The notes under the pieces were generated by a model, which was not told the origin of the DNA, made no database searches, and was given only the letters and a program-made list of their open reading frames with translations. The position numbers and the translations under genes are program-made. Of a DNA stretch of 16,109 nt, positions 1 through 8,030 are shown in pieces. Positions within the stretch are counted from its first letter, which is position 1. Every line of letters begins with the position of its first letter. Origin of the DNA: Bacteroidales bacterium Bact_23 (lineage in GTDB: Bacteria; Bacteroidota; Bacteroidia; Bacteroidales; Lentimicrobiaceae); the NCBI GenBank assembly GCA_001603685.1, contig LUZO01000248.1, positions 1 through 16,109 of the forward strand, in the 5' to 3' direction.

Positions 1-486
1 CTGTTTAATTACTACAATGAATTGCTGGAGTATTTTAATAAACTTATTGAAATTGGAAAACTGCCTGTTGAAGAACAGATTAAATTTTTCCTTGAAAGCC
101 AGACAGAAGCATTGCTGTTGAAATGGCTTGCGCGGCTTCAGTTCCTCATCAGTAACCGGCAGGATGTCCGTTTTGTAAGTCTTGAACTCTATCGCATCCT
201 GAATCTGCTGGCCATGTATATTGCCTGTATCCAGAAAGAGGATATTGATAAGGCGGTAGTGCCGATGGTTAAGATATTTGAACTGATCAGCGGACATGTT
301 CAGGAGTGGGTCAATTTGGCTGCACAGGGCGCATTTTCACAGGAAGATTTGGGCGTCATCCAGAAAATGGTTGCAGATATTGAGAAGGAGGTGCAGCGAA
401 CCAATGAAAACGGAGAGGCTAACTCCAAAGCCCTGTATCTGGCGCTGCTTAACAGAATTCTGAAAGTCCTCAAAACCATTCACTGA
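1..486 (+). CDS. Partial hypothetical helical protein, eCIS locus (5' end outside window)
   Basis: The reading frame is open from base 1, so the protein almost certainly starts upstream. The first in-window start candidate is a TTG at 22, which is weak support for a complete gene. About 161 residues are visible. They are rich in Leu, Ile, Glu and Lys and look all-helical, with amphipathic stretches such as the Leu-rich run near LLLKWLARLQFL and a Lys/Leu-rich C-terminus. There is no signal peptide, clear membrane segment, cysteine cluster or catalytic motif. The stop overlaps the ATG of the tape-measure gene by one base (TGATG), which implies translational coupling. I do not recognise the family. 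Because it sits directly before the tape-measure gene it may be a structural or assembly protein of the injection system, but that rests on position only. Confidence 0.75.
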   Translation: MFNYYNELLEYFNKLIEIGKLPVEEQIKFFLESQTEALLLKWLARLQFLISNRQDVRFVSLELYRILNLLAMYIACIQKEDIDKAVVPMVKIFELISGHVQEWVNLAAQGAFSQEDLGVIQKMVADIEKEVQRTNENGEANSKALYLALLNRILKVLKTIH

Positions 487-1922
487 TGGAAGGTGAAGGT
501 TCCCATATCATCAGAAAGGCAACCCTGAATTTCAATCTGAACGGAAACTATGACGGGTTGCAACTTCAGCAGGAGATATCGGGCTGGGCAGGCGAAATCC
601 TGATTCCTGCCCTTGATTCGGCGCTGGCTGCTTATGCAGCCATGGAAGAGGTGATGGTAATTGATAGCCTGAGCATCGATATTGAAGTTGATTTCAAAGC
701 CGACTGGAAACAGGGCCTTGAAGAGAAGATTTCCGGAAAACTGGCCGAAATGGTGAGACGAAAAGCCGGAAAAAGGGAGAAAAAAGAGGTTGTGTTCAGG
801 TCGCGCGAACAAAGTTTCATCGGTATTTTGCATCATTATCTTGAGTCGGGAAGGTTGCCGTGGAATGCGGCTTTCAGTAGTGTGGATGAGTTTAAAGCCC
901 GGTTGAATCGGTGGGTTAGGGAAAGCGATGCGGCTGTCCTTAGAAATGCCTTCGACCGTTTTCGCACACCCGGGGTAATGGCCAGGCTGTCAGGACTGCT
1001 GGAAAGAAGGTCGCTGGAAATTCTTGTTCCGGCTGTTACCGGGATTGTGGGCGAGGAAGTAAAGGCCATTTTCAGCGATGTTGCTGTCCTGACGAATCAG
1101 TTGATAAAGGATGAGCGAAAGCGGGCCAAAACTCTGTCAGATTTTGAAAGGATATTTCTTACGGAAGCGGTAACCCAAACGACTGTTACTGAAATCGTTG
1201 CAAGTTGGCTGCGACAGAGTGGATTGGCACGGGAGAGCGTTTTCCGGAAGGCCGGTGCCGCTGAATTTTTCCATCCCGAGGTGGCTGCGGCGGTGCGTGA
1301 AGTACAGCGCAGTAGCTCCGTGGTTCAGCAATCCCAGGTTGATGAGACAAAAGATCAGTCGGAACCTGAGCGGATTACCCGTAAGCATCTTTCTTCTGAA
1401 GATGAAGAAAAGCACGAAAAGGAGCTTCAGGAAGGAATTTATGTGAACAATGCCGGGTCCGTGCTGATTGCCCCCTTCCTTCCGGCGCTTTTCGAAAGGA
1501 CTGGTATTGCAGTCAATGGCAATATCCTTCAGCCTGAGGTTGCCCTGGCCTTAATGAATTACTGCATCACCGGACGAACGCAGGCCTTTGAGTTTGAGCT
1601 GGCATTGCCGGCGGTTTTCTGCGGCATCAAACCCGGAGCCGTAGCCGGCATGGTTGCGGTTGATGATGAATTGATGCTTCGGGAAGCGGAAGAGATGCTT
1701 GATTCGGCAATTGAGTACTGGTCGGTGCTGAAGGATACCTCCGCTGACGGCCTCAGGGAGGCATTTCTGCAGCGGAACGGAAAGTTGGCGCAGGGGGAGG
1801 GTGAATGGCTGCTGATTGTTGAACAAAAGCCCTACGATATGCTTTTGCAGCAACTCCCCTGGAATATTTCAATGGTTAAGCTGCTCTGGATGGATAAACC
1901 GTTAATCACACAATGGGTATAG
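486..1922 (+). CDS. Contractile injection system tape measure protein (CIS_TMP family)
   Basis: This 478-residue protein probably sets tube and sheath length during assembly of the injection particle and may occupy the tube lumen. Two blocks match my memory of the CIS_TMP family. The first is the N-terminal block (residues about 7-72), beginning HIIRKATLNFNL and running through a Leu/Ala-rich helix to IDSLSIDIEVDF. The second is the C-terminal block (about 313-478), with GIYVNNAGSVLIAPFLPALF, a T-x-x-G-L-x-E-x-F-L-Q-R-x-G-x-L stretch (DGLREAFLQRNGKL), WLLIVEQ, YDMLLQQLPWNISMVKLLWM and a terminal QWV. Between them is a poorly conserved charged linker. The ATG overlaps the preceding stop and the next gene starts 6 bases downstream. 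The length seems modest for the family, but particle length cannot be deduced safely from it. No frameshift or truncation is seen. Confidence 0.88.
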   Translation: MEGEGSHIIRKATLNFNLNGNYDGLQLQQEISGWAGEILIPALDSALAAYAAMEEVMVIDSLSIDIEVDFKADWKQGLEEKISGKLAEMVRRKAGKREKKEVVFRSREQSFIGILHHYLESGRLPWNAAFSSVDEFKARLNRWVRESDAAVLRNAFDRFRTPGVMARLSGLLERRSLEILVPAVTGIVGEEVKAIFSDVAVLTNQLIKDERKRAKTLSDFERIFLTEAVTQTTVTEIVASWLRQSGLARESVFRKAGAAEFFHPEVAAAVREVQRSSSVVQQSQVDETKDQSEPERITRKHLSSEDEEKHEKELQEGIYVNNAGSVLIAPFLPALFERTGIAVNGNILQPEVALALMNYCITGRTQAFEFELALPAVFCGIKPGAVAGMVAVDDELMLREAEEMLDSAIEYWSVLKDTSADGLREAFLQRNGKLAQGEGEWLLIVEQKPYDMLLQQLPWNISMVKLLWMDKPLITQWV

Positions 1923-1928
1923 AAGGTT

Positions 1929-4900
1929 ATGTTCGCAAAAGCCGAAACACCGGTTCCTGCCTTTGTCAACCGTGTTCAGCAGAACAACGGACAGGCATTC
2001 TTCCGCAAAGCGGAAGAGGAGACCCTTACGGCCGAACAAAACGCTTCGTTTTTCACTCCTTCCATACAGGCAAAACTGAATATCAGCCGGCCTGATGATC
2101 CTCAGGAAAAAGAAGCCGATGAGGTGGCCGGCCAGGTGATGCGGATGCCGGATCCGGCTGCAGTTACAGAGAAGAACGAGGATGAAGGCATGGTCAGCAC
2201 CAAACTTTCGGCAGACCGGATTCAGCGTGCTGAAATGTTCGAAAGTGCGCTTTCACCTGAAGAACAGGAAGAGCAAGACTCCTCCGGAATCCAGCGAAAA
2301 GCGGAATCCGGGACCGGAAGCATTCTGATTCACCGAAGCGGTCGTGCCCCTCCGGCCGGGTTGATGAATTTTGAACGGGATCTGAGCGCAAGCAAGGGAA
2401 ACGGCAGCCCCATGTCCGGATCCACGCTTGAGTTTATGCAAAGCCGTTTCAATGCCGATTTCAGCGGCGTCAGGATTCATACCGGCGGCTATGCCGATTC
2501 CATGAGCCGGGCGGTGAATGCTCAGGCGTTTACCCATGGCAGTGATATCTATTTCAGTGCAGGAAAATATTCTCCGCATACCGAAGCCGGGGGCACCCTG
2601 CTTGCACATGAACTCACGCACACCATACAGCAGGGGGCGGTTAAACCGGGACGGTCCGCCGGGCATACTGCGGGCACCGTGCAGCGCAGCGAAACCATTA
2701 TGCGCGTTCCGGCAGGTCCGGTTCCGCAATTAACGGCTGCGGTAGAAAAGGCAAAAAGCAAGGAAGGAAAAGTAAATGCCGATAAAACCGGCCCCGATGG
2801 TTTCCGCGAGGGCTGGAGCGACCTGCTTGATTTCTTCAGAACTTCCTTCGGCCCGGATAAAATCACCGGAGGCAGCGCGGGAACGGCCGTAACGGGCACC
2901 GTTGCCGAGCAGGATATTAAGAAGAAACGCATTACAACCGGGCTGATCGTCAATAAAAACGACATCAATGGCGACCGAATAACCGGCCGGCGGGATGCCA
3001 TGCCCAGCTGGTGCGGTATCTTCGTATTCTGGGCGCTGAACAAAGGCGGAGTGCCCATGCCTAAGTGGCAGCTGGGTAAACCGGTCATCAAACCCGAAGC
3101 AGCCTATCCCCCCGGATATACCCCCCGTACCGGTGATATCGCCTACAAAGAGGGATACTCTCATTTTGCCATTGTGGAGAGTGCTGCCGGAAGCAATGTT
3201 ACCACCGTAAACGGCAATACCGCCGGTGAGGATAACCTTGGCGGCCAGATTCAAACACGGGAACATCCCATCAGCAACTGGACAGCTTTCTTCAATCCCC
3301 TGCTGATGACGGCAGGTCCGCTGGGTAGCGGAGATACGGCATTGGAGGAAAAGCCGGAGCCCCTGAAGGAATTGCAGAAAGAGCTGTTTAATGTAAACAG
3401 GAAGGAGAACGGCCCGCCGGTTAACACCACTACAGCAGGAAAGCATACACAAGAAGCCGGATTTAGCCCGGTTTCATCCGGTAACTTATCCGGCGAGGCG
3501 ATAGATCTTCAGGAAGAAACCGGAACAACGGAAGAGAAGGAGGGGGAAGAGCATGCCATTGACCGCATGCCCGTCATCAGAACCGGAGTGCAGGGTAATG
3601 TCATTCAGAATGGCTGGTTCAGCCGTGCAATTTCATTTATAAATACCGCCGTTGACTTTGTCCGCGACGGGCTTGCCGCCGGAAAGCGGCTGCTGCTCAG
3701 GAAGGCACGCGAGTTTGCAAGGAAAATTCCGGGATACAAGGCGTTGACGGTTATTCTTGGCGAAGACCCCATTACCGGTGAGGAGGTTCTTCGGAATGGC
3801 CGCAATTTCATTGAAGCGGCGCTCGATATTATTCCGGGAGGAACCCATCTGTTCAACAAGCTGAATGAACTAGGCGCCATTGATGAAGCCGCCGTTTGGG
3901 TTGACAGCAGAATTGCAGGAATTAAGCGACTGGTTTCGGGAATCGTAGCCCGGGTAACCGAATTCTGGAACGGACTCTCCCTCTCCAGCCTTGCCCATCC
4001 TATGCGGCTCCTCAGGCAGATCGGCGGCATCATTCACGATACCATTGCATCCATTGTGAGGTTTGCCGTGGATTCGGGCAGAGAGCTGCTGAGCATTGTA
4101 AAACGCTGGCTATTGACCCAACTTGCTCAATTCATCAGAAGCAGGACGAACGCCTATCCGTTGCTGATTGTGATTCTGGGGAAGGATCCCATCACCGAAC
4201 AGTATGTTGAAAAGAATGGAACGAATATTTTAAATGCCCTGCTGTTGCTGAGAGGAGCGGAAGGCGAGCAGCAAAGGCGCATGATGCAGGAAACCGGAAC
4301 CTTTGAAAGAGTAGCGGCGTGGATCGACCGGGGCATCCGCGTGTTCGGCAACCTGTATGATACCATCCGGAACAATTTCAGTCTCATCTGGGGCCTTGCT
4401 TCCATTGAAACTCTGATGCACCCGGTTGAGAAATTCAGGGAAATCTATAATGTCTTTGCACAGCCGGTTCGCGATGTGCTGAGCTTCGTAGCCGATGCGG
4501 TCGTTATGATCCTGAAGCTGATCAAGGAGGTGCTGATGAGGCGTCTGAGTGCCTGGGCAAGGGGAAGAAGAGGGTATTACCTGATTACCGTAATCATTGG
4601 CAAAGATCCTTTTACCCATGAAAGGGTGGAACGAAACACCGAAAATATCATCCATGGCTTTATGAGCCTGATGAGCGATGGCGAGGAGCAGTTTGCACAG
4701 ATGAAGGAATCGGGAGCCATTGCACGGGCAACTGCCAGAATAGATGCCGCCGTTGCCAGGCTGAACATGACCCCGCAATACATCATATCGCTCTTTATCG
4801 GCCTGTGGAACAGCTTCAGCCTGCGCGATCTGCTGAACCCGATCGGCGCTTTCCGAAGGATATTCGATACCCTGACACGGCCGATTTTCAGGCTGATTGC

Positions 4901-7160
4901 CTTTGTGATTGAAATTGTGAAAATAGTGGTGATGATTATCCTGGAGATCATGCAGTTCCCGTTTGATCTGATCAACAACATCATCACAAGAGCCATCGCT
5001 TCATTCCATCTGATAAAATCTGATCCGATTGGATTCCTGAAAAATCTGCTCAGGGCGATTAAGGAAGGCTTTGCCCAGTTCTTCAGAAGAATTCTAACCC
5101 ACCTTATAAACGGCCTGGTTAACTGGTTAACCGCCGAATTGCGCGATTCCGGCGCACCGCCGCTCAACGACCTGTCCCTCAGGGGTATTTTCTCATGGGT
5201 GCTTCAGATACTCGACATCAGTATGGAGAAGATCTGGGAGAAACTGGAAAGACATCCCAGAATCGGACCGCAGCGGGTGGCTAAGATAAGGAGCATGATT
5301 GGCAAACTTGAAGGCATCTGGACCTTTATCCGCGATGTTCAGGAGCGGGGGCTCGCTGCCATCTGGGACCGGATATCCGGGCAACTGGCCAACCTGTGGG
5401 ATACCATTATCAATACAATTAAGGATTGGATTATGGAGCGCATCATCAGGCAGGTTACCGTTAAGCTGCTCAGCATGCTCGATCCGACCGGAATTATGGC
5501 GGTGATAAACAGCTGCATTGCCATCTACAAGGCAATACAATCATTTATAAAATACCTGCGGCAGATGCTGTCAATCGTTAACTCCTTTGTGGAAGGCGTT
5601 GCTGAGATTGCCGCCGGAAGTATAAAGCGGGCTGCCGATGTCCTTGAGAAAGCCCTTGCCGATGGTATCCCCATAGTCATTGGTTTCCTTGCCAACCAGA
5701 TCGGCCTTACCGGAATCGGCCGTAAGGTTGGTGAGATTCTGAAGGAGGTGAGGGTAAAGGTTGATCACGCTCTGGAATGGCTGGTAAATAAGGCGGTGGA
5801 TACCGGCATGGCATTGCTTGACAAGGTGGTGTCCGTGGGTAAAAAGGCGATTGCTGCCATAACCGGCTGGTGGAAGGCTGAAGAGAAGTTTACGGCGGCC
5901 GACTCGCAATCGCACAGAATTTATTTCGCAGGGCAGGAGGGAAATGCAGTTCTGATGATTCAGAGCAACCCCACTCCCTATACCGATTTTCTGAAAAATT
6001 ACAGATCCAATCTTGAGCAGGATGATGCCAAAGAAAAGGTTAAGGCTGGATCACAGAAAAAGACCAGGACGGAGGTCATTGAGGAGGCTTTGGGAATGGC
6101 AGAGAAAATCGAAACGGAAAAGAGGAAGGAAATTAATACCTATCCGGGTAAGGATGAAAAGGAAAGAGAGGCTGCCAAAGCTACCGCCATTGATAAGCTG
6201 CTGAAAAAACTGGTTCAAGTTACCATCCCCTTGTTTGGGACCGAAAAGCCGTCAGCGGGTGAGGTTAAACTCCCCGAAGGAGCCGGCGGCCAGCAGTTTG
6301 CCGGAGAAGCAACAGCCGTAAATATCTTTAATGTGGATTTTGTAAAATCCCACGGATCTCCTCCCAGCTCTGCCAAACACGATATCTATGATGTCATTAA
6401 CCTGCGAAGAAAAGCCGGCGCCAGTTATTATATCCGGGGTCACCTGATCAACGACAATCTTGGCGGTCCGGGAACCTGGGGGAATATGACGGCACTGTCG
6501 CGAAGCGGAAATCATGATCATGAATCAAAAGTAGAGAGTGTCGTTAAAGCTGCATTTTATGCGGGTGCAGTAATCAGATACAGGGTAGAGGCGTCGGGCA
6601 ATCAGAAGGTCAGAACCCCGGAGCCTAAGGATAAAAAAGAGTTTGTCCGTATTCCCGATATTGATGCAAAATTCGATCTGGTGAAGAGGATCATCGAAGC
6701 GGAAAAGAGTGTTCCGGATAAGCTAAAGTGCGAAGCATTTATCAGAAAGAAAAAGGATGGAAAATGGGAGGATGAGGTGAGTATCCTGAAACCGGCTATA
6801 GTGGAGGTGGACAACCCGGTGGAAACATCCTACTCCAGTTACGAACTGGATGGCTCCGAAAAACCGGTTCCCGTAAATCTGACTTTGCTGGCAAGAAAGG
6901 GTATTAATGCCGAGGAAATGAATAAATTCAATAATGTTGTTGATTATCAGGGAAATAAAGAAAAGTTTGCAAAAAAAATCAGCCGGATTATCGGACACAA
7001 AATAAGTGAAACCAATTCCTCTTTCTCCAGCTACGAGAGCCTTGCTTCCTATGTGATTGACGAAAAGGATAACAAGGCGGGGGCGCTGAAATTCACAACT
7101 GATGAAAAGGATTACCTTACTTCGCAGATGAAGAATAACCGTTACATAATACTGAATTGA
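1929..7160 (+). CDS. Giant modular eCIS core (DUF4157) protein with CHAP-like and nuclease-like domains
   Basis: A 1743-residue protein, probably an injected effector or a spike/lumen-associated cargo. In order: (1) an unstructured N-terminus with two FF pairs (AFFRK, SFFTP); (2) the segment QAKLNISRPDD...EADEVAGQVM (about 47-73), typical of DUF4157 proteins; (3) an eCIS core domain (about 158-236) with HELTH at 227-231, an HExxH zinc motif; (4) a CHAP/NlpC-P60-like domain (about 267-465) with WCG (Cys362), SHFAIVE (His412) and VNGNT, a plausible Cys-His-Asn set; (5) three 140-residue repeats (603-1022); (6) a hydrophobic helical module (about 1023-1330) like those of other long DUF4157 proteins as I recall them; (7) a His-Me-finger-like nuclease candidate with RGH at 1503-1505 and GN at 1518-1519; (8) a charged tail. 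The ATG follows the tape-measure stop by 6 bases. The domain calls are from motif reading; the catalytic activities are inferred. Confidence 0.85.
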   Translation: MFAKAETPVPAFVNRVQQNNGQAFFRKAEEETLTAEQNASFFTPSIQAKLNISRPDDPQEKEADEVAGQVMRMPDPAAVTEKNEDEGMVSTKLSADRIQRAEMFESALSPEEQEEQDSSGIQRKAESGTGSILIHRSGRAPPAGLMNFERDLSASKGNGSPMSGSTLEFMQSRFNADFSGVRIHTGGYADSMSRAVNAQAFTHGSDIYFSAGKYSPHTEAGGTLLAHELTHTIQQGAVKPGRSAGHTAGTVQRSETIMRVPAGPVPQLTAAVEKAKSKEGKVNADKTGPDGFREGWSDLLDFFRTSFGPDKITGGSAGTAVTGTVAEQDIKKKRITTGLIVNKNDINGDRITGRRDAMPSWCGIFVFWALNKGGVPMPKWQLGKPVIKPEAAYPPGYTPRTGDIAYKEGYSHFAIVESAAGSNVTTVNGNTAGEDNLGGQIQTREHPISNWTAFFNPLLMTAGPLGSGDTALEEKPEPLKELQKELFNVNRKENGPPVNTTTAGKHTQEAGFSPVSSGNLSGEAIDLQEETGTTEEKEGEEHAIDRMPVIRTGVQGNVIQNGWFSRAISFINTAVDFVRDGLAAGKRLLLRKAREFARKIPGYKALTVILGEDPITGEEVLRNGRNFIEAALDIIPGGTHLFNKLNELGAIDEAAVWVDSRIAGIKRLVSGIVARVTEFWNGLSLSSLAHPMRLLRQIGGIIHDTIASIVRFAVDSGRELLSIVKRWLLTQLAQFIRSRTNAYPLLIVILGKDPITEQYVEKNGTNILNALLLLRGAEGEQQRRMMQETGTFERVAAWIDRGIRVFGNLYDTIRNNFSLIWGLASIETLMHPVEKFREIYNVFAQPVRDVLSFVADAVVMILKLIKEVLMRRLSAWARGRRGYYLITVIIGKDPFTHERVERNTENIIHGFMSLMSDGEEQFAQMKESGAIARATARIDAAVARLNMTPQYIISLFIGLWNSFSLRDLLNPIGAFRRIFDTLTRPIFRLIAFVIEIVKIVVMIILEIMQFPFDLINNIITRAIASFHLIKSDPIGFLKNLLRAIKEGFAQFFRRILTHLINGLVNWLTAELRDSGAPPLNDLSLRGIFSWVLQILDISMEKIWEKLERHPRIGPQRVAKIRSMIGKLEGIWTFIRDVQERGLAAIWDRISGQLANLWDTIINTIKDWIMERIIRQVTVKLLSMLDPTGIMAVINSCIAIYKAIQSFIKYLRQMLSIVNSFVEGVAEIAAGSIKRAADVLEKALADGIPIVIGFLANQIGLTGIGRKVGEILKEVRVKVDHALEWLVNKAVDTGMALLDKVVSVGKKAIAAITGWWKAEEKFTAADSQSHRIYFAGQEGNAVLMIQSNPTPYTDFLKNYRSNLEQDDAKEKVKAGSQKKTRTEVIEEALGMAEKIETEKRKEINTYPGKDEKEREAAKATAIDKLLKKLVQVTIPLFGTEKPSAGEVKLPEGAGGQQFAGEATAVNIFNVDFVKSHGSPPSSAKHDIYDVINLRRKAGASYYIRGHLINDNLGGPGTWGNMTALSRSGNHDHESKVESVVKAAFYAGAVIRYRVEASGNQKVRTPEPKDKKEFVRIPDIDAKFDLVKRIIEAEKSVPDKLKCEAFIRKKKDGKWEDEVSILKPAIVEVDNPVETSYSSYELDGSEKPVPVNLTLLARKGINAEEMNKFNNVVDYQGNKEKFAKKISRIIGHKISETNSSFSSYESLASYVIDEKDNKAGALKFTTDEKDYLTSQMKNNRYIILN
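3735..4994 (+). repeat. Three tandem ~420-bp (140-residue) coding repeats
   Basis: Within the giant eCIS protein the conserved tyrosine opening each unit falls at residues 603, 743 and 883, a period of exactly 140 residues. Units are approximately 3735-4154, 4155-4574 and 4575-4994. Each starts Y-x-x-L/I-x-V-I-L/I-G-x-D-P-I/F-T, then has an R/KNxxNI/F helix, a GAI/GTF...A-x-I/W-I/V-D segment, a tryptophan at 680, 821 and 960 (77-78 residues into each unit), an S-x-x-x-L-x-H/N-P motif, and a closing hydrophobic helix of the FV...L/I type. DNA identity between units is low, so the duplication is old. A shorter stretch near 1026-1040 (FHLIKSDPIGFLK) may be a fourth, degenerate start. The third unit ends in a very hydrophobic stretch (about 987-1021). 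Confidence 0.85.
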
Positions 7161-7163
7161 ACC

Positions 7164-8006
7164 ATGAAAACAACAGCGATACACCGGCACCGGCCCCGGT
7201 TGAATTATTCCGGCCCGGCCCGTGAGAGAAGCGGCGATAATGAAAGGCCTCTGTTTTTCAACTCGGAAAGCCGGGGCTCGTTTTTCAGATCTGCCCGCGC
7301 ATTTGGCTATGGAGAGCTAAAAGGGACGGATTGCGTTGATTGCGGGGAGGAAGAAAGGGAATCTTCCCGGAAAGATATCGGCAGGGTGGAAACGGCGGTA
7401 AACCGTCTGCAGAATGGCCCTGCGCCGATTGAGGATGAAAGAAAGGAGAAGGAAATGCCTGTTCACACTCAGGGTGGTGAGCAGGCCCACAGCACCCGCC
7501 ATTTTGCGAATTGTGAAAATGTGCAGGTGCAAGGCCAGACGGATGCCAATTATTCGGATTCCTATTCTTCGGATGGGAGTAGAACCCCTGCCGCTGATTG
7601 TGAAGGTTGCGCGGACGACTGCATCCAAAGTTCCGGAACGGTTGTATCGGTATTTGAGGCCAATCCGGTGATTACCCTCCCGTCGGTGCCTTCAGGGCTT
7701 AATGCGTGCGAGCAGCAGGCTGTCCGGCAATTCATCGATACTACCCTCCTCAATCACGAGCGGCAGCATGTGAGGGCATTCAAAACCTATAACGGAACAG
7801 TCAGAACACCATATAACTACCATGGGTGCGCATCGGGCCTTGACGATCATATCCGTGACATCCACACCACGATTGAGGCGGCCAGGCGGCAACGCTCCGA
7901 TGACGCCAGCGCACAGCTTGATGCAAACGGCGCCAACATCTTTAATGTCACCTGCGATTGCCCGGACCCTGAACCCGACGAAAAAAACAAGACGGATAAA
8001 ACTTAA
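7164..8006 (+). CDS. Cys-rich putative HExxH metallopeptidase, eCIS-associated candidate effector
   Basis: This 280-residue protein starts 3 bases after the giant protein's stop and is probably co-translated. The first 110 residues look disordered, charged and low in hydrophobics. They include two FF pairs (PLFFN, SFFRS) resembling the start of the preceding protein. The second half holds NHERQH (HExxH at 198-202), followed by VRAFKTYNGT, a YHGC motif, a His/Asp-containing helix (LDDHIRDIH) and an ending FNVTCDCPDPEPDE. There are ten cysteines in all, several paired (DCVDCG, DCEGCADDC, CDC). HExxH points to a zinc peptidase-type site; I recall similar HExxH...F-x-V/T-D/C-C proteins near DUF4157 genes but cannot name a family. 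No signal peptide or membrane segment is seen, consistent with loading into an injection particle rather than Sec export. Peptidase activity is inferred. Confidence 0.72.
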   Translation: MKTTAIHRHRPRLNYSGPARERSGDNERPLFFNSESRGSFFRSARAFGYGELKGTDCVDCGEEERESSRKDIGRVETAVNRLQNGPAPIEDERKEKEMPVHTQGGEQAHSTRHFANCENVQVQGQTDANYSDSYSSDGSRTPAADCEGCADDCIQSSGTVVSVFEANPVITLPSVPSGLNACEQQAVRQFIDTTLLNHERQHVRAFKTYNGTVRTPYNYHGCASGLDDHIRDIHTTIEAARRQRSDDASAQLDANGANIFNVTCDCPDPEPDEKNKTDKT

Positions 8007-8030
8007 AACACTCTGTTCTGTTGATTTAAC

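Noticed and set aside
2549..3452. Overlapping - strand open frames opposite the giant eCIS gene
   Set aside because: The + strand frame carries clear domain motifs throughout; the antisense frames show none.
3735..4994. CRISPR-like or DNA-level repeat array
   Set aside because: The period is 420 bases, the similarity is mainly at protein level and there are no short identical repeats with spacers.
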